Source: Bacillota bacterium (lineage in GTDB: Bacteria; Bacillota; Sulfobacillia; JAJZYS01; JAJZLH01). Taken from it: DNA of 57,721 bases. The stretch is from assembly GCA_021827745.1 (NCBI GenBank), contig JAKAUI010000033.1, positions 1 through 57,721 on the forward strand. Direction: 5' to 3'. The translations under genes and the position numbers were made by a program. Of the stretch, positions 23,700 to 32,800 are shown piece after piece (the first letter of the stretch is position 1; every line of letters starts with the position of its first letter). The notes under the pieces were generated by a model that was not told the DNA's origin, did not search any database, and saw only the letters and a list, made by a program, of their open reading frames with translations.

Positions 23700-24536
23700 A
23701 TGATCGCCGAGTTCTTGATCTTCTTGCGTGAGGGTCTTGAGGGCTCGATGATCATTTCCATTTTGCTGGCGTCATTGCGCCAGATCGGGCAGCCCGAGCG
23801 CACCCGCGAGGTCTGGTGGGGTGTGGCGGCGGCGCTGGTTGTGGCCTTTTCCGGCGGCGTCTTGGTCTATGTGGCGCTTCACGCCTACAGCGGCACGCCG
23901 CTCCAGACAGCGATCGAGGGCTGCACCTACCTCTTGGCTGCCGCCGCCCTCACCTATATGACCTTTTGGATGCGCCAAGAGAGCACCCACCTCCGGGGCG
24001 ACCTTAGCGCCCAGACCCGGCGGGCGGTGGAGAGCCATGGCCGGTGGGCGATCGTGGGCCTGGCCTTTGTCACAGTGGCCCGCGAGGGCCTGGAGACCGT
24101 GGTCTTCAGCCTGGCCATCGCCCTGGCAGCCGTTGCCTGGCAGGTGGTGGTCGGCGCCCTGGTCGGCCTCGTGGTCGCCCTTTCGATCAGCCGGGCCATC
24201 TATGGCCTTGGCGTCAAGGTCAACCTGCAGCGCTTCTTTGCGCTGATGGGCAGCCTGCTGATGGTGACCGGGGCAGGCCTCTTGGCAGACGCCGTCGAGG
24301 ACTACCAGCAGCTCGGCTGGCTGCCGGGCGGGCACAGCGTGCTCTGGAGCACCGCGCTCTTCCTTCCGGAGCAGAGCTTTTGGGGCGATCTGGCGCACAC
24401 CTTCGTCGGGTACGCCGCCGCCCCCACCGTCTTGCAGCTCGGAGTCTGGACCGTCTACCTCGTCTTCGTGCTGTCCTTCTGGCTCAAGCGCCGGCCGCGT
24501 CTTTCCGTCCCTGAGCTGAGCCGGGTCGAGCCCTAG
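23700..24536 (+). CDS. FTR1/EfeU-family iron permease
   Basis: 278 aa, about seven membrane helices. Two REGLE motifs, the iron-translocating glutamates of the FTR1 family, are at residues 10-14 and 128-132. No fused periplasmic EfeO-like domain is present, so this is the short, EfeU-like form that imports ferric iron. No efeO or efeB gene lies beside it; the next gene is a convergent MFS transporter whose end overlaps its stop by 4 bases. The start ATG follows CAGGAGGGCAGC. A strong consensus promoter with paired upstream repeats suggests regulated, potentially high expression. Confidence 0.9.
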   Translation: MIAEFLIFLREGLEGSMIISILLASLRQIGQPERTREVWWGVAAALVVAFSGGVLVYVALHAYSGTPLQTAIEGCTYLLAAAALTYMTFWMRQESTHLRGDLSAQTRRAVESHGRWAIVGLAFVTVAREGLETVVFSLAIALAAVAWQVVVGALVGLVVALSISRAIYGLGVKVNLQRFFALMGSLLMVTGAGLLADAVEDYQQLGWLPGGHSVLWSTALFLPEQSFWGDLAHTFVGYAAAPTVLQLGVWTVYLVFVLSFWLKRRPRLSVPELSRVEP

Positions 24537-25759
24537 CGGCCCGCGCCGGACTCTCCCTCGCCGGCCGGCCGCACATGGCGGAAGGCGAAGTAGTAGGTGA
24601 CCACATTCAGGCTCATGAAGAACACCGCCCCAAAGATCGGAATGTCAATCACCGAGTCGATCAAGGCGCCGCCGATCGCCGGCGAGATGATGGCCCCGGC
24701 CTGAGATGGCAGCGAGCTGTAGGCGGCGATCCGACTTCGGTAGCGCTCGGCCGCAACGCCCATGACGTAGGACTGGCGGGCCGGCATGCCCAGCGAGTTC
24801 AGCATCATGCGCACCGTGTAGGCAGCCCCTGCCCACCAGAAGCTCGGCATGAAGATCATGGTCGCCATGGCCAGAAGACCGGCCGCCCTGGTCAGGGTGA
24901 TGGTGCGCACCGCCGATCCGAGATAGGCGGTCAGCCGCGACGATCCGAGGTACGGAATGGCCGAGGCTAGGTTGATGATGGCGTAGAGGAGGCCGATCTC
25001 GGCCGGCCCCACCCCGTAGCGACGGTAGAACCAATAGGTCAGCATCGGCCCGAGAAAGCCAAATCCGAGCCCGTTCAGCCCGTTGGTCACGGCCAGCCGG
25101 CCCAGAAGCTGGCGAAAGCTCAGCGCCTGCGGCGGCTCTGCCGCCGCCTCGGCGGCGCTCGGCCGCTCCTCTTTCAGCCTCAGGGCGAACAGGACCATGC
25201 CCACCGCCAAGATGCCGCCAGCCCAGAACAGCACCCGGTAGGCGGGCAGCCAGCCCATTCCGCCCTGCACCAAGAGGGCGGGCACCGCGGCCACCACGGA
25301 GCCGGCGGCGCCGGCGATCACCCCGATGAAGGACAGGATGCCAAAGGCTCCGGTGCGGTCTTCGGGGCGCGTGGCCGCTGCGGTCAGCGGCTGCTCGGCC
25401 GGGAAGAGCGGTCCCCACGAGCCGCCGGATCCGGCGCCGCCGCCGCGGCCGACGCCGCCCAGCCCGCTCGCCAGCACCACCACCAAGAAGGTCGAGGAGG
25501 TGGCCATCGCCGCCCCACCGATCGCCGCCAGCACAGACAGCCAGACGATCACCCGTCGCCGGCCGAAGCGGTCGCCGATCGGGCCGACGGCCGCCACTAG
25601 GGCCAGCGTCAGGACACCCGAAAGGGCCAGCGCCAGTCCGATCTGGCTGGCTCCGTACCCCGATCGGGCGAGATAGAGTGGGAAAATGACCGTCAAAAAT
25701 GCGGTGACAAAACTTCTGAGTGCACGGCCCGCGTACAGCCAGCGCAGATTTTGGGCCAT
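24533..25759 (-). CDS. MFS transporter
   Basis: 408 aa with 12 predicted helices. The loop 2-3 motif GPIGDRFGRRRVI is a good match to the MFS signature. A Gly-rich stretch (GLGGVGRGGGAGSGG, near residue 100) lies where helix 4 begins. The central loop is charged (RLKEERPSAAEAAAEPP). The family is broad; no substrate-specific feature is seen. It converges with the FTR1 gene, and its 5' end is close to the FMN riboswitch on the other strand. Confidence 0.78.
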   Translation of the reverse strand: MAQNLRWLYAGRALRSFVTAFLTVIFPLYLARSGYGASQIGLALALSGVLTLALVAAVGPIGDRFGRRRVIVWLSVLAAIGGAAMATSSTFLVVVLASGLGGVGRGGGAGSGGSWGPLFPAEQPLTAAATRPEDRTGAFGILSFIGVIAGAAGSVVAAVPALLVQGGMGWLPAYRVLFWAGGILAVGMVLFALRLKEERPSAAEAAAEPPQALSFRQLLGRLAVTNGLNGLGFGFLGPMLTYWFYRRYGVGPAEIGLLYAIINLASAIPYLGSSRLTAYLGSAVRTITLTRAAGLLAMATMIFMPSFWWAGAAYTVRMMLNSLGMPARQSYVMGVAAERYRSRIAAYSSLPSQAGAIISPAIGGALIDSVIDIPIFGAVFFMSLNVVTYYFAFRHVRPAGEGESGAGR

Positions 25760-25823
25760 CCCCCGCCCCCTCAGATCCGAGCCCCCGGTTGCGCACTCCA
25801 GTGTAGCAGACGGCCCTCTCCTC

Positions 25824-25851
25824 TTGCGCGACTGAGGGCAGGTGCTACCAT
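25824..25851 (+). promoter_or_regulatory. Likely promoter of the riboflavin operon
   Basis: TTGCGC (25824-25829), a 16-base spacer and TACCAT (25846-25851) lie directly ahead of the FMN aptamer, so transcription would begin at or just before the riboswitch. Confidence 0.5.
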
Positions 25852-25860
25852 GAAGGCACC

Positions 25861-25995
25861 ACCTTCAGGGTACGGTGCGGGGTCCGGCGACCCCAACTCC
25901 GAATCGGCGGTAGCCCGCATAGGGAAGCCCGCGAGCCGTCAAGGCAGATCCGGTCAAACTCCGGAGCCGACCGTACAGTCGGGATGAAAGAAGGG
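25861..25995 (+). ncRNA. FMN riboswitch (RFN element)
   Basis: Conserved RFN blocks are present in order: CTTCAGGGTACGGTG, then ATCGGCGGTA, AGCCCGCGAGC, GATCCGGTCAAACTCCGG, AGCCGACCGTACAGT and GGATGAAAGAAGG. The closing P1 stem pairs CCTTC (25862-25866) with GAAGG (25990-25994). One departure from the usual consensus is GGTACGGTGC in place of GGGCGGGGTG. The element precedes ribD by about 90 bases and a terminator hairpin, which fits FMN-dependent premature termination of the rib operon. Confidence 0.93.
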
Positions 25996-26012
25996 GGCCT
26001 CGCTTGCCATTT

Positions 26013-26040
26013 GGCCGGCACCCCTGGGGTGCCGGTTTTG
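26013..26040 (+). terminator. Riboswitch-linked intrinsic terminator
   Basis: A strong GC hairpin with arms CCGGCACCCC (26015-26024) and GGGGTGCCGG (26026-26035) is followed by TTTTGTGTTG. Its position between the FMN aptamer and ribD indicates it is the expression platform. Confidence 0.82.
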
Positions 26041-26082
26041 TGTTGTCAGCCAGGGGCAGCGTCTTTTTGAGGAGGGAGCCGG

Positions 26083-27204
26083 TTGGACCAGTCCGTCTGG
26101 ATGGCCCGGGCGCTAGAACTGGCGGAGCAGGGCAGAGGCTACACATCGCCCAATCCGCTGGTCGGCTGCGTCGTGGTCAAGGACGGCGAGATCGTGGGCG
26201 AGGGCTGGCACCGCGGCGTCGGTCTGCCCCATGCCGAGGCCGAGGCCCTGGCTGCGGCCGGCGAGCGGGCCGAAGGCGCCGACCTCTACGTCACGCTTGA
26301 GCCTTGCTGCCACTTTGGGCGCACCCCGCCCTGCACGGCCGAGATCATCAGCCACCGGGTGGCCAAGGTGGTGGCTGCCATCGCCGATCCCAACCCCAGG
26401 GTGTCTCTGCGCTCCCGGGCTCAGCTGGAGGCAGCTGGCATCCCGGTCTCCTTCGGCCTTTACGCCGAGCAGGCCAAGAGCCAGAACGCCGCCTACCTGA
26501 AGTGGGTGGATAAAGGGCTGCCGCTCGTGTCCCTGAAGTGGGCGATGACCCTAGACGGAAAGGTGGCCTGCCACACCGGCGACTCCATGTATTTCACAGG
26601 CGAGGCGGCGCTGCGCCACGCCCATGAGCTGCGCCGGCAGGTCGATGCGGTGGCGGTGGGCATCGGCACCGTGCGACAGGACGACCCTGGGCTGACGGTG
26701 CGCCACGTAGCAGGCCACCAGCCAAGGCGGGTCGTCTTCGACACCCGCTTGCAGCTCTCGGCCAAAAGCCGCCTGCTTTCCGCCGGAGGTGCTCCGGTGA
26801 TCGTGGTCGGCTGCGAGAGTGCGCCCAAAGAGCGGCAGCAGGCGCTCGAAGAACTCGGCGCCACGGTGCTGCTCGTGCCCGGCTTCGAGGGCCGGGTCGA
26901 CCTGCTCTCCGCGCTGCGCCGGCTCGCCCAGCAGGACATCACGAGCCTCTTGGTCGAGGGCGGCCCGACCCTGCTGGGCAGCTTCGTCGACCAGAAGTTG
27001 GCCGATCGCTACTTCGTGTTCATGGCCCCATCTTTGTTCGGCAACCCGAAGGCGCCGTCCGCGGTTGGCGGGGTTGGTGTGGACCACCCAGGGGCGGCAC
27101 CCAGGCTAAAGATTGTGCAGGTGGAGCCGGTGGGAGACGACCTCTTGATCGAGGCCATTCCAGAAGGGGGCGCCTTGGCATGTTCAGCGGCATCATCCGA
27201 CTGA
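26083..27204 (+). CDS. ribD: Bifunctional riboflavin deaminase/reductase
   Basis: 373 aa. The N-terminal cytidine-deaminase-like domain (1-145) has the zinc site HAEAEA (His50, Glu52) and PCCHFGRTPPC (Cys75, Cys84). The C-terminal reductase domain begins about residue 150 (LVSLKWAMTLDGKVA) and has GIGTVRQDDP and VEGGPTLLGSF. It deaminates and then reduces the GTP-derived pyrimidine on the way to riboflavin. The start is TTG 26083, with GAGGAGGGAG just upstream; Met7 would cut into the deaminase fold. First gene of the rib operon under the FMN riboswitch; it overlaps ribE by 25 bases. Confidence 0.93.
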   Translation: MDQSVWMARALELAEQGRGYTSPNPLVGCVVVKDGEIVGEGWHRGVGLPHAEAEALAAAGERAEGADLYVTLEPCCHFGRTPPCTAEIISHRVAKVVAAIADPNPRVSLRSRAQLEAAGIPVSFGLYAEQAKSQNAAYLKWVDKGLPLVSLKWAMTLDGKVACHTGDSMYFTGEAALRHAHELRRQVDAVAVGIGTVRQDDPGLTVRHVAGHQPRRVVFDTRLQLSAKSRLLSAGGAPVIVVGCESAPKERQQALEELGATVLLVPGFEGRVDLLSALRRLAQQDITSLLVEGGPTLLGSFVDQKLADRYFVFMAPSLFGNPKAPSAVGGVGVDHPGAAPRLKIVQVEPVGDDLLIEAIPEGGALACSAASSD

Positions 27205-27785
27205 AGGGCGAGATTGTGGAGAAAAAGGCTTCTTTGGCCGGGGGTCACCTCGTGGTCCAGGCAGCCGCACTTTCGCCGAAGATCGGCGACTCGGTGGCGG
27301 TGTCTGGGGTCTGCCTCACGGTCACGGCCTCGGACGGGGCACGCCATCACTTTGATCTGGCGCCAGAGACGCTGTCTCGAACGACGCTCGGACGGCTGAA
27401 GACGGGCGACCTGGTGAATCTCGAGCCCAGCCTGCGCCTGGGCGACTCCCTGGACGGTCATCTGGTCTTCGGCCACGTCGACGCCACCGCCGAGGTGGTG
27501 TCCGTGCTGCCGGAGGGGGAGGGCGTCCGCCTCACCTTGAGCCTGCCAGAGGAGATCGCTGCCCTCAGTGCAGTGAAGGGGTCGTTGAGCGTGGACGGCG
27601 TGTCCCTGACCGTGACCGCGCTCGGTCCTGATGGCACGGTTTCGTTCGCCGTCTTGCCCTTCACCCTGGCCGAGACCACCCTCGGTCAACTGAAACCGAG
27701 GTCGGTCGTCAATGTCGAGGCCGACATGATCGCCCGCTACGTGGCACGGAGTCTGAGTCTGGCTGGAGGGGGCTTGCGGCAATGA
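27180..27785 (+). CDS. ribE: Riboflavin synthase (alpha subunit)
   Basis: 201 aa, two tandem lumazine-binding barrels. The first begins MFSGIIRLKGEI, with DSVAVSGVCLTVT near 35-48 and LSRTTLGRL near 70. The second repeats the pattern with HLVFGHVDATAE and SLSVDGVSLTVT. It dismutates two 6,7-dimethyl-8-ribityllumazine molecules to riboflavin and the pyrimidine precursor. Start ATG 27180 lies inside the end of ribD; its stop overlaps ribBA by 4 bases. Confidence 0.93.
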   Translation: MFSGIIRLKGEIVEKKASLAGGHLVVQAAALSPKIGDSVAVSGVCLTVTASDGARHHFDLAPETLSRTTLGRLKTGDLVNLEPSLRLGDSLDGHLVFGHVDATAEVVSVLPEGEGVRLTLSLPEEIAALSAVKGSLSVDGVSLTVTALGPDGTVSFAVLPFTLAETTLGQLKPRSVVNVEADMIARYVARSLSLAGGGLRQ

Positions 27786-28978
27786 TGGATGTCGAGCAGG
27801 CGATCGAGCGGATGCGGCGTGGCGAGATGCTGATCGTGGTCGACGATCAGGACCGCGAGAACGAGGGCGACCTGGTGATGGCGGCCGAGTGCGTGACGGC
27901 GGAGGCGATCAACTTCATGATCACCCACGGCCGCGGTCTGATCTGCATGCCGATGACCGCTGATCGGGCCCGGGCGCTTCAGCTGCCGCCGATGGTGGAG
28001 GAGAACCAGGAGCACTGGCGGACCGCCTTCACCGTGTCGATCGACGCCAAAGAGGGCATCTCGACCGGCATCTCGGCCCAGGACCGCTGCCGCACCATCC
28101 GGGCGGCAGCCCGCCCCAAGGCGAGACCAACGGACCTGGTCCGCCCCGGCCACGTGTTCCCACTGGAGGCGGTGGCCGGCGGCGTCCTGAAGCGGGCAGG
28201 CCACACCGAGGCGACCGTGGACCTGGCTCGTCTGGCTGGCCTGGAGCCGATGGCCGTGCTCTGCGAGATCATCAACGCCGACGGCACGATGGCCCGCATG
28301 CCCGACCTGGAGGCGTTCTCAGAGCTCCATCATCTGCCGATCGTGTCGATCGCCGATCTGATCGCCTATCGGCGCAAGAGTGAGCAGCTGGTCAGGCGGC
28401 TGGCCGAGACCACCCTGCCATCCCGCTACGGATCCTTCCGGGCTGTCGCCTATGAGGATCTGGTCAGCGGCGAGATCCACCTGGCCCTGGTCAAGGGAGA
28501 CGTCACGACGGCGGGGCCGGTCCTGACCCGCATGCACTCTGAGTGCCTGACCGGCGACGTGCTGGGGTCTTTGCGCTGCGACTGCGGCGAACAGCTGCAG
28601 TCGTCACTTAGGCGGATCGAACAGGAGGGGCGCGGCGTACTCGTGTACCTGCGTCAGGAGGGCCGCGGCATCGGTCTTGGCGCCAAGATCCAGGCCTACG
28701 CCCTGCAGGAGCAGGGGCTCGACACGGTGGAGGCCAACGAGCGGCTGGGCTTTCCGGCCGATCTGCGCGACTACGGCATCGGCGCCCAGATCCTGACAGA
28801 CCTTGGCATCAAGGAACTCGAGCTGATGACCAACAATCCGAAGAAGATCGCCGGTCTCGAAGGGCACGGGCTCAGCGTGCACAGCCGGGTGGCGATCGAG
28901 GTGGCGGCCGGTCCCGAAAACCGCCACTACCTGGAGACCAAGAAGACGAAACTCGGTCACATCTTCTCGCAGATCTGA
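27782..28978 (+). CDS. ribBA: 3,4-DHBP synthase / GTP cyclohydrolase II fusion
   Basis: 398 aa. Residues 1-200 are the DHBP synthase half: [18 protein letters not shown] (acidic metal loop) and [13 protein letters not shown] near 140. Residues about 207-398 are GTP cyclohydrolase II with the zinc motif [18 protein letters not shown] and [11 protein letters not shown]. The two halves supply both starting compounds of riboflavin synthesis, the four-carbon unit and the GTP-derived pyrimidine. Overlaps with both neighbours (4 bases and 1 base) indicate coupled translation in the rib operon. Confidence 0.95.
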   Translation: MMDVEQAIERMRRGEMLIVVDDQDRENEGDLVMAAECVTAEAINFMITHGRGLICMPMTADRARALQLPPMVEENQEHWRTAFTVSIDAKEGISTGISAQDRCRTIRAAARPKARPTDLVRPGHVFPLEAVAGGVLKRAGHTEATVDLARLAGLEPMAVLCEIINADGTMARMPDLEAFSELHHLPIVSIADLIAYRRKSEQLVRRLAETTLPSRYGSFRAVAYEDLVSGEIHLALVKGDVTTAGPVLTRMHSECLTGDVLGSLRCDCGEQLQSSLRRIEQEGRGVLVYLRQEGRGIGLGAKIQAYALQEQGLDTVEANERLGFPADLRDYGIGAQILTDLGIKELELMTNNPKKIAGLEGHGLSVHSRVAIEVAAGPENRHYLETKKTKLGHIFSQI

Positions 28979-29463
28979 TGCGCAAGGACAACGAGCCTTC
29001 ATCCGATCCGATCGCGGCGGTCACGGGCAAGGTGGCGGTGATCGCCTCTGCCTTCAACCGCCCGGTGGTCGACGCCCTGGTCCGGGGCGCCGTTTTGGCG
29101 ATCGAATCGAGCGGCGCTGAGCTGATCGGGCCGATCTGGGTTCCGGGCGCCCTCGAGCTGCCCCTCTTGTGTGAATGGGTGGCGGAATCGATGCAGCCAG
29201 TGGCGGTGATCGCCCTCGGCTGCGTCATTCGCGGCGAGACCCGTCACTTCGAGCTCGTGGCCGACAACGCCGTCTCTGGCCTACAGCAGGTCTCCCTCGC
29301 CCATGGCATTCCGATCGGTCAGGGAGTCCTGGCCTGCGAGAACCTGGACCAGGCGTTGGCCCGTTCGGCCGAAGGCACGTCCAACAGCGGCTTTCAGGCA
29401 GCGAGGGCGGCGCTCGCCATGGTCGCAGTGAGAGCGCAGCTGGGGCCAGATCGACCGCGCTGA
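28978..29463 (+). CDS. ribH: 6,7-dimethyl-8-ribityllumazine synthase
   Basis: 161 aa. Lumazine synthase motifs: VAVIASAFNRPVVDALVRGA, IWVPGALELPL, ALGCVIRGETRHFELVADNAVSG (catalytic His88-like position in RHFE) and the C-terminal helix NSGFQAARAALAM. The more usual GCVIRGxTxHFDY is changed to RHFEL. It condenses the pyrimidine intermediate with DHBP to form the lumazine substrate of RibE. Start ATG shares one base with the ribBA stop (TGATG). Last gene of the rib operon. Confidence 0.93.
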   Translation: MRKDNEPSSDPIAAVTGKVAVIASAFNRPVVDALVRGAVLAIESSGAELIGPIWVPGALELPLLCEWVAESMQPVAVIALGCVIRGETRHFELVADNAVSGLQQVSLAHGIPIGQGVLACENLDQALARSAEGTSNSGFQAARAALAMVAVRAQLGPDRPR

Positions 29464-29872
29464 CCCTCATCCCAAGAACCGGACCGCCCTCCCGACCTGG
29501 CCGGTCTCGACGGCGCGCCGCTTGACCTTGGCGGCCAGGCCAGCAGTCTAGGTCTGCCGCTTGGCCCAAAACGGGCCCGATCCCCTATAGATAGTGGTTA
29601 TGGAGTATAATAGTCACCACATCTCGTGGATTCGCCAGAAAAACCTCGCAGATTTCGGTAGGATTTTGGGACTTGGCGGTGAACCCTGAGCCCTACAGTT
29701 TTGGGATGGTCGTCGCAGGCCATCTGTCTCGATCTCGACCTGCATATCGAAGGGGGAAGGCTAGCACTGTCGGTCCGGCGCCCTCTAGGCGACCGGCCAG
29801 CAATCATCCGCCTTTTTGCAAGGCAAGCGGACCCGAACGATCCGTGCTCGATGAAAACAGGGGGACAAGGCG
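29464..29872 (+). other. 409-bp intergenic region between ribH and nrdJ
   Basis: It holds the nrdJ promoter (29582-29611) and a leader of about 250 bases. No classical terminator with a T-run is seen after ribH. I looked for the B12-box and core blocks of a cobalamin riboswitch, which would be natural before a B12-dependent reductase, and did not find them. A short hairpin CCGCCTTTTTGCAAGGCAAGCGG-like structure lies at about 29808-29831. Confidence 0.5.
29582..29611 (+). promoter_or_regulatory. nrdJ promoter with NrdR-box-like sequence
   Basis: CCCCTATAGATAGTGG (29582-29597) keeps the core CTATAnATAGTG of the NrdR box consensus acaCTATATATAGTGt. A perfect TATAAT -10 box follows at 29606-29611. 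NrdR represses ribonucleotide reductase genes when dATP is high. A second box one base short of consensus (GTATAATAGT) overlaps the -10 element. Confidence 0.5.
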
Positions 29873-32800
29873 TTGAAGACTGAGAAGGACACCACCCGCC
29901 ACGGCCTGCACATCGCTCGTCACTACACGCGGGCCGGCGAGGATCCGTACGAGTCGGTAACCTGGGACAAGCGTCACTCCCGGATTACCAACCCGGATGG
30001 CTCCGTGGTGTTCGAACTGCGCGACGTCGAGGTCCCGACCGACTGGTCGCAGATGGCAACCGACATCGTGGTCTCGAAGTACTTTCGCAAGGCTGGCGTC
30101 CCGCTCTACAGCGCGGACGGCACGCCTCTGCAGGACGAGGCCGGCAGGCCCGTCCTCGGCTCTGAGACCTCTGTCCGCCAGGTCGTGCACCGTCTGGCCG
30201 GCACCTGGCGGCACCACGGCGACCTAAACGGCTACTTCAAGACTGCCGACGACGCCCAGGCCTTCTATGACGAGATCGTGTACATGCTCCTGCACCAGAT
30301 GGCGGCTCCCAACTCGCCGCAGTGGTTCAACACCGGCCTGACCTGGGCCTATGGCATCACCGGGCCGGCCCAGGGCCACTGGCGGGTGCCGGCCGAAGGC
30401 GGCGAGCCGATCCGGTCGGAGGACGCCTACAGCCACCCGCAGACCTCCGCCTGCTTCATCCAGTCCGTGCGCGACGACTTGGTCGGCGAGGGCGGGATCA
30501 TGGATCTTTGGACCAGAGAAAGCCGCATCTTCAAGTACGGGTCCGGAACCGGCACCAACTTCTCGACCATCCGTGGCGAGGGTGAAACACTCTCCGGCGG
30601 CGGCACCAGCTCCGGACTGATGTCGTTTCTCAAGATCGGCGACCGTGCGGCCGGCGCCATCAAGTCCGGCGGCACCACCCGGCGGGCGGCCAAGATGGTG
30701 GTGGTGAACGCCGACCACCCGGACATCGAGAAGTTCATCGACTGGAAGGTGGAAGAAGAGCGCAAGGTGGGCGCCCTGCTCGCCGCCGGATACGATTCCG
30801 ACTTCAACGGCGAGGCCTACCAGACGGTCAGCGGCCAGAATTCGAACAACTCGGTGCGGGTCACCAATCAGTTCCTGGAGGCGGTGCTGCGCGATCAGGA
30901 CTGGAACCTGATCAACCGCACCGACGGACACGTCGCCAAGACCGTTCGGGCCCGCGAGCTTTGGCAGCGGATCGCGGCCGCCGCCTGGGCCTGTGCCGAT
31001 CCCGGCCTGCAGTACGACTCCACCACCAATGACTGGCACACCTCGCCGCAGAGCGGCCGGATCAACGCCTCCAATCCCTGCGTCACCGGCGACACCCTGA
31101 TCGCCACCTCCTTCGGCTGGCGGCGGATCGACGAGCTGGTCGGCGAGGGCGTCTTCCTGCAGGGCCACCTCGGCAAGGAGCGGCTGGCGCCTCAGGTGTT
31201 CCCGACCGGCACCAAGCCGGTGTTCACGCTCACCACCGCCAGCGGCTACCAGCTCAAGCTGACGGCCGACCACAAGGTGGCCACTCAGAACCGCTCGGAC
31301 GTCCCGGCCAGCGAGCTGCACCGCGGCGACCGTTTGATCCTGTCCGAGGCCGGCTTCGGCCGGACCACGCTCCCCGACCACGAGGCCGAGCTGCTCGGAC
31401 TGGTGGCCGGCGTCGGTCGCGTGTGGGGCGAGGACGGACAGCGCCAGATCTACCTGCACGTGGACGTCGACGACGAGTTTATGCGCTACGCCTACGCCGA
31501 CCTGATCCAGGACCCGCCGGAGGACACGGGGCGCATGAGTCGGCGCCTGACCAGCTCGCGGCTCACGCCGTCTCTTTCGCCGCTGCAGCAGACGGCAGCG
31601 GTGATGGCCAGATACGTGCACTTCGGACACGCGGAGCAGGACAAAGAGCTCACGCCAGAGGTGTATGGCCTGGATGCCCAGAGCCTCTCCACCTTCCTGC
31701 GCGGCCTCTTCACCGCCTCCTGCCGCGTGGAGCTGGACCGGTCCGGTCCGTCTGTCGTGCTGGAGCTCCCGTCGCGACGGCTTCTGTCTCAGGTGCAGCT
31801 CCTTTTGCTCAACTTCCGGATCAAGAGCAGCCTGGGCGAGGACAAAGGCGGCAATCCGTCTTTGACCGTCTCCGGCCCCTATGTCGCCAACTTCGTCAAG
31901 TTCATCGGTCTGGTCGAGCGCAGCACCCGGGCGTACGACCTGGCCGACGCCACCCGCAACATCGCGAACAACGTACCACCTGTGATCACCGACGCCTTCG
32001 CCTCGCTGAAGAGCCTGGGCACGGAGCCGGTCTTCGATCTGACCGAGCCGATCGACCACCACTTCTCGGCCAACGGCCTCTGGGTGCACAACTGCTCTGA
32101 GTATCTGTTCTTGGACAACAGCGCCTGCAACCTGGCGTCGGTCAACCTGCTCGCCTTTCGCGAGGCCAAGAGCGGCCGCTTCGACGTGGACGCCTACCGG
32201 CACGCCGTTCGCCTCTGGACGGTCGTCTTGGAGCTGTCCGTGCTGATGAGCCAGTTCCCGTCGCGCGAGATCGCCGAGATCAGTTACGACTTCCGCACCC
32301 TGGGACTCGGCTACGCCAACCTCGGCGCCCTGCTCATGGTCGACGGCCTGCCGTACGACTCCCCTGGGGCAAGAGCCGTGGCCGGTGCGCTGACCGCCAT
32401 CATGACCGGCGAGTCCTACGCCACGTCGGCCGAAATGGCCGAGCAGCTCGGCGCCTTCAAAAAGTTCGACGAAAACCGTGAGGACATGCTGCGCGTGATC
32501 AGAAACCACCGGCGGGCGGCCTACAACGCGCCCCCTGAGGAGTACGAGCAGCTGGGCGTGCTGCCCGTTCCGATCGACGCCGAGTTCTGCCCAGACGATC
32601 TCTTGGGCGCCGCCCGCGCCGCCTGGGACCGGGCGCTGACCCTGGGCGAGACCCACGGCTATAGAAACGCCCAGGTCACCCTGCTGGCGCCGACCGGCAC
32701 GATCGGACTCCTGATGGACTGCGACACGACCGGAGTGGAGCCCGACTTCTCGGTCGTCAAGTTCAAGAAGCTGGCCGGCGGCGGCTACTTCAAGATCGCC

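Noticed and set aside
29612-29872. Cobalamin riboswitch in the nrdJ leader
   Set aside because: The sequence GGGAAGGCTAGCACTG is suggestive, but the conserved core and B12 box were not found in the right order; needs an Infernal scan to settle.
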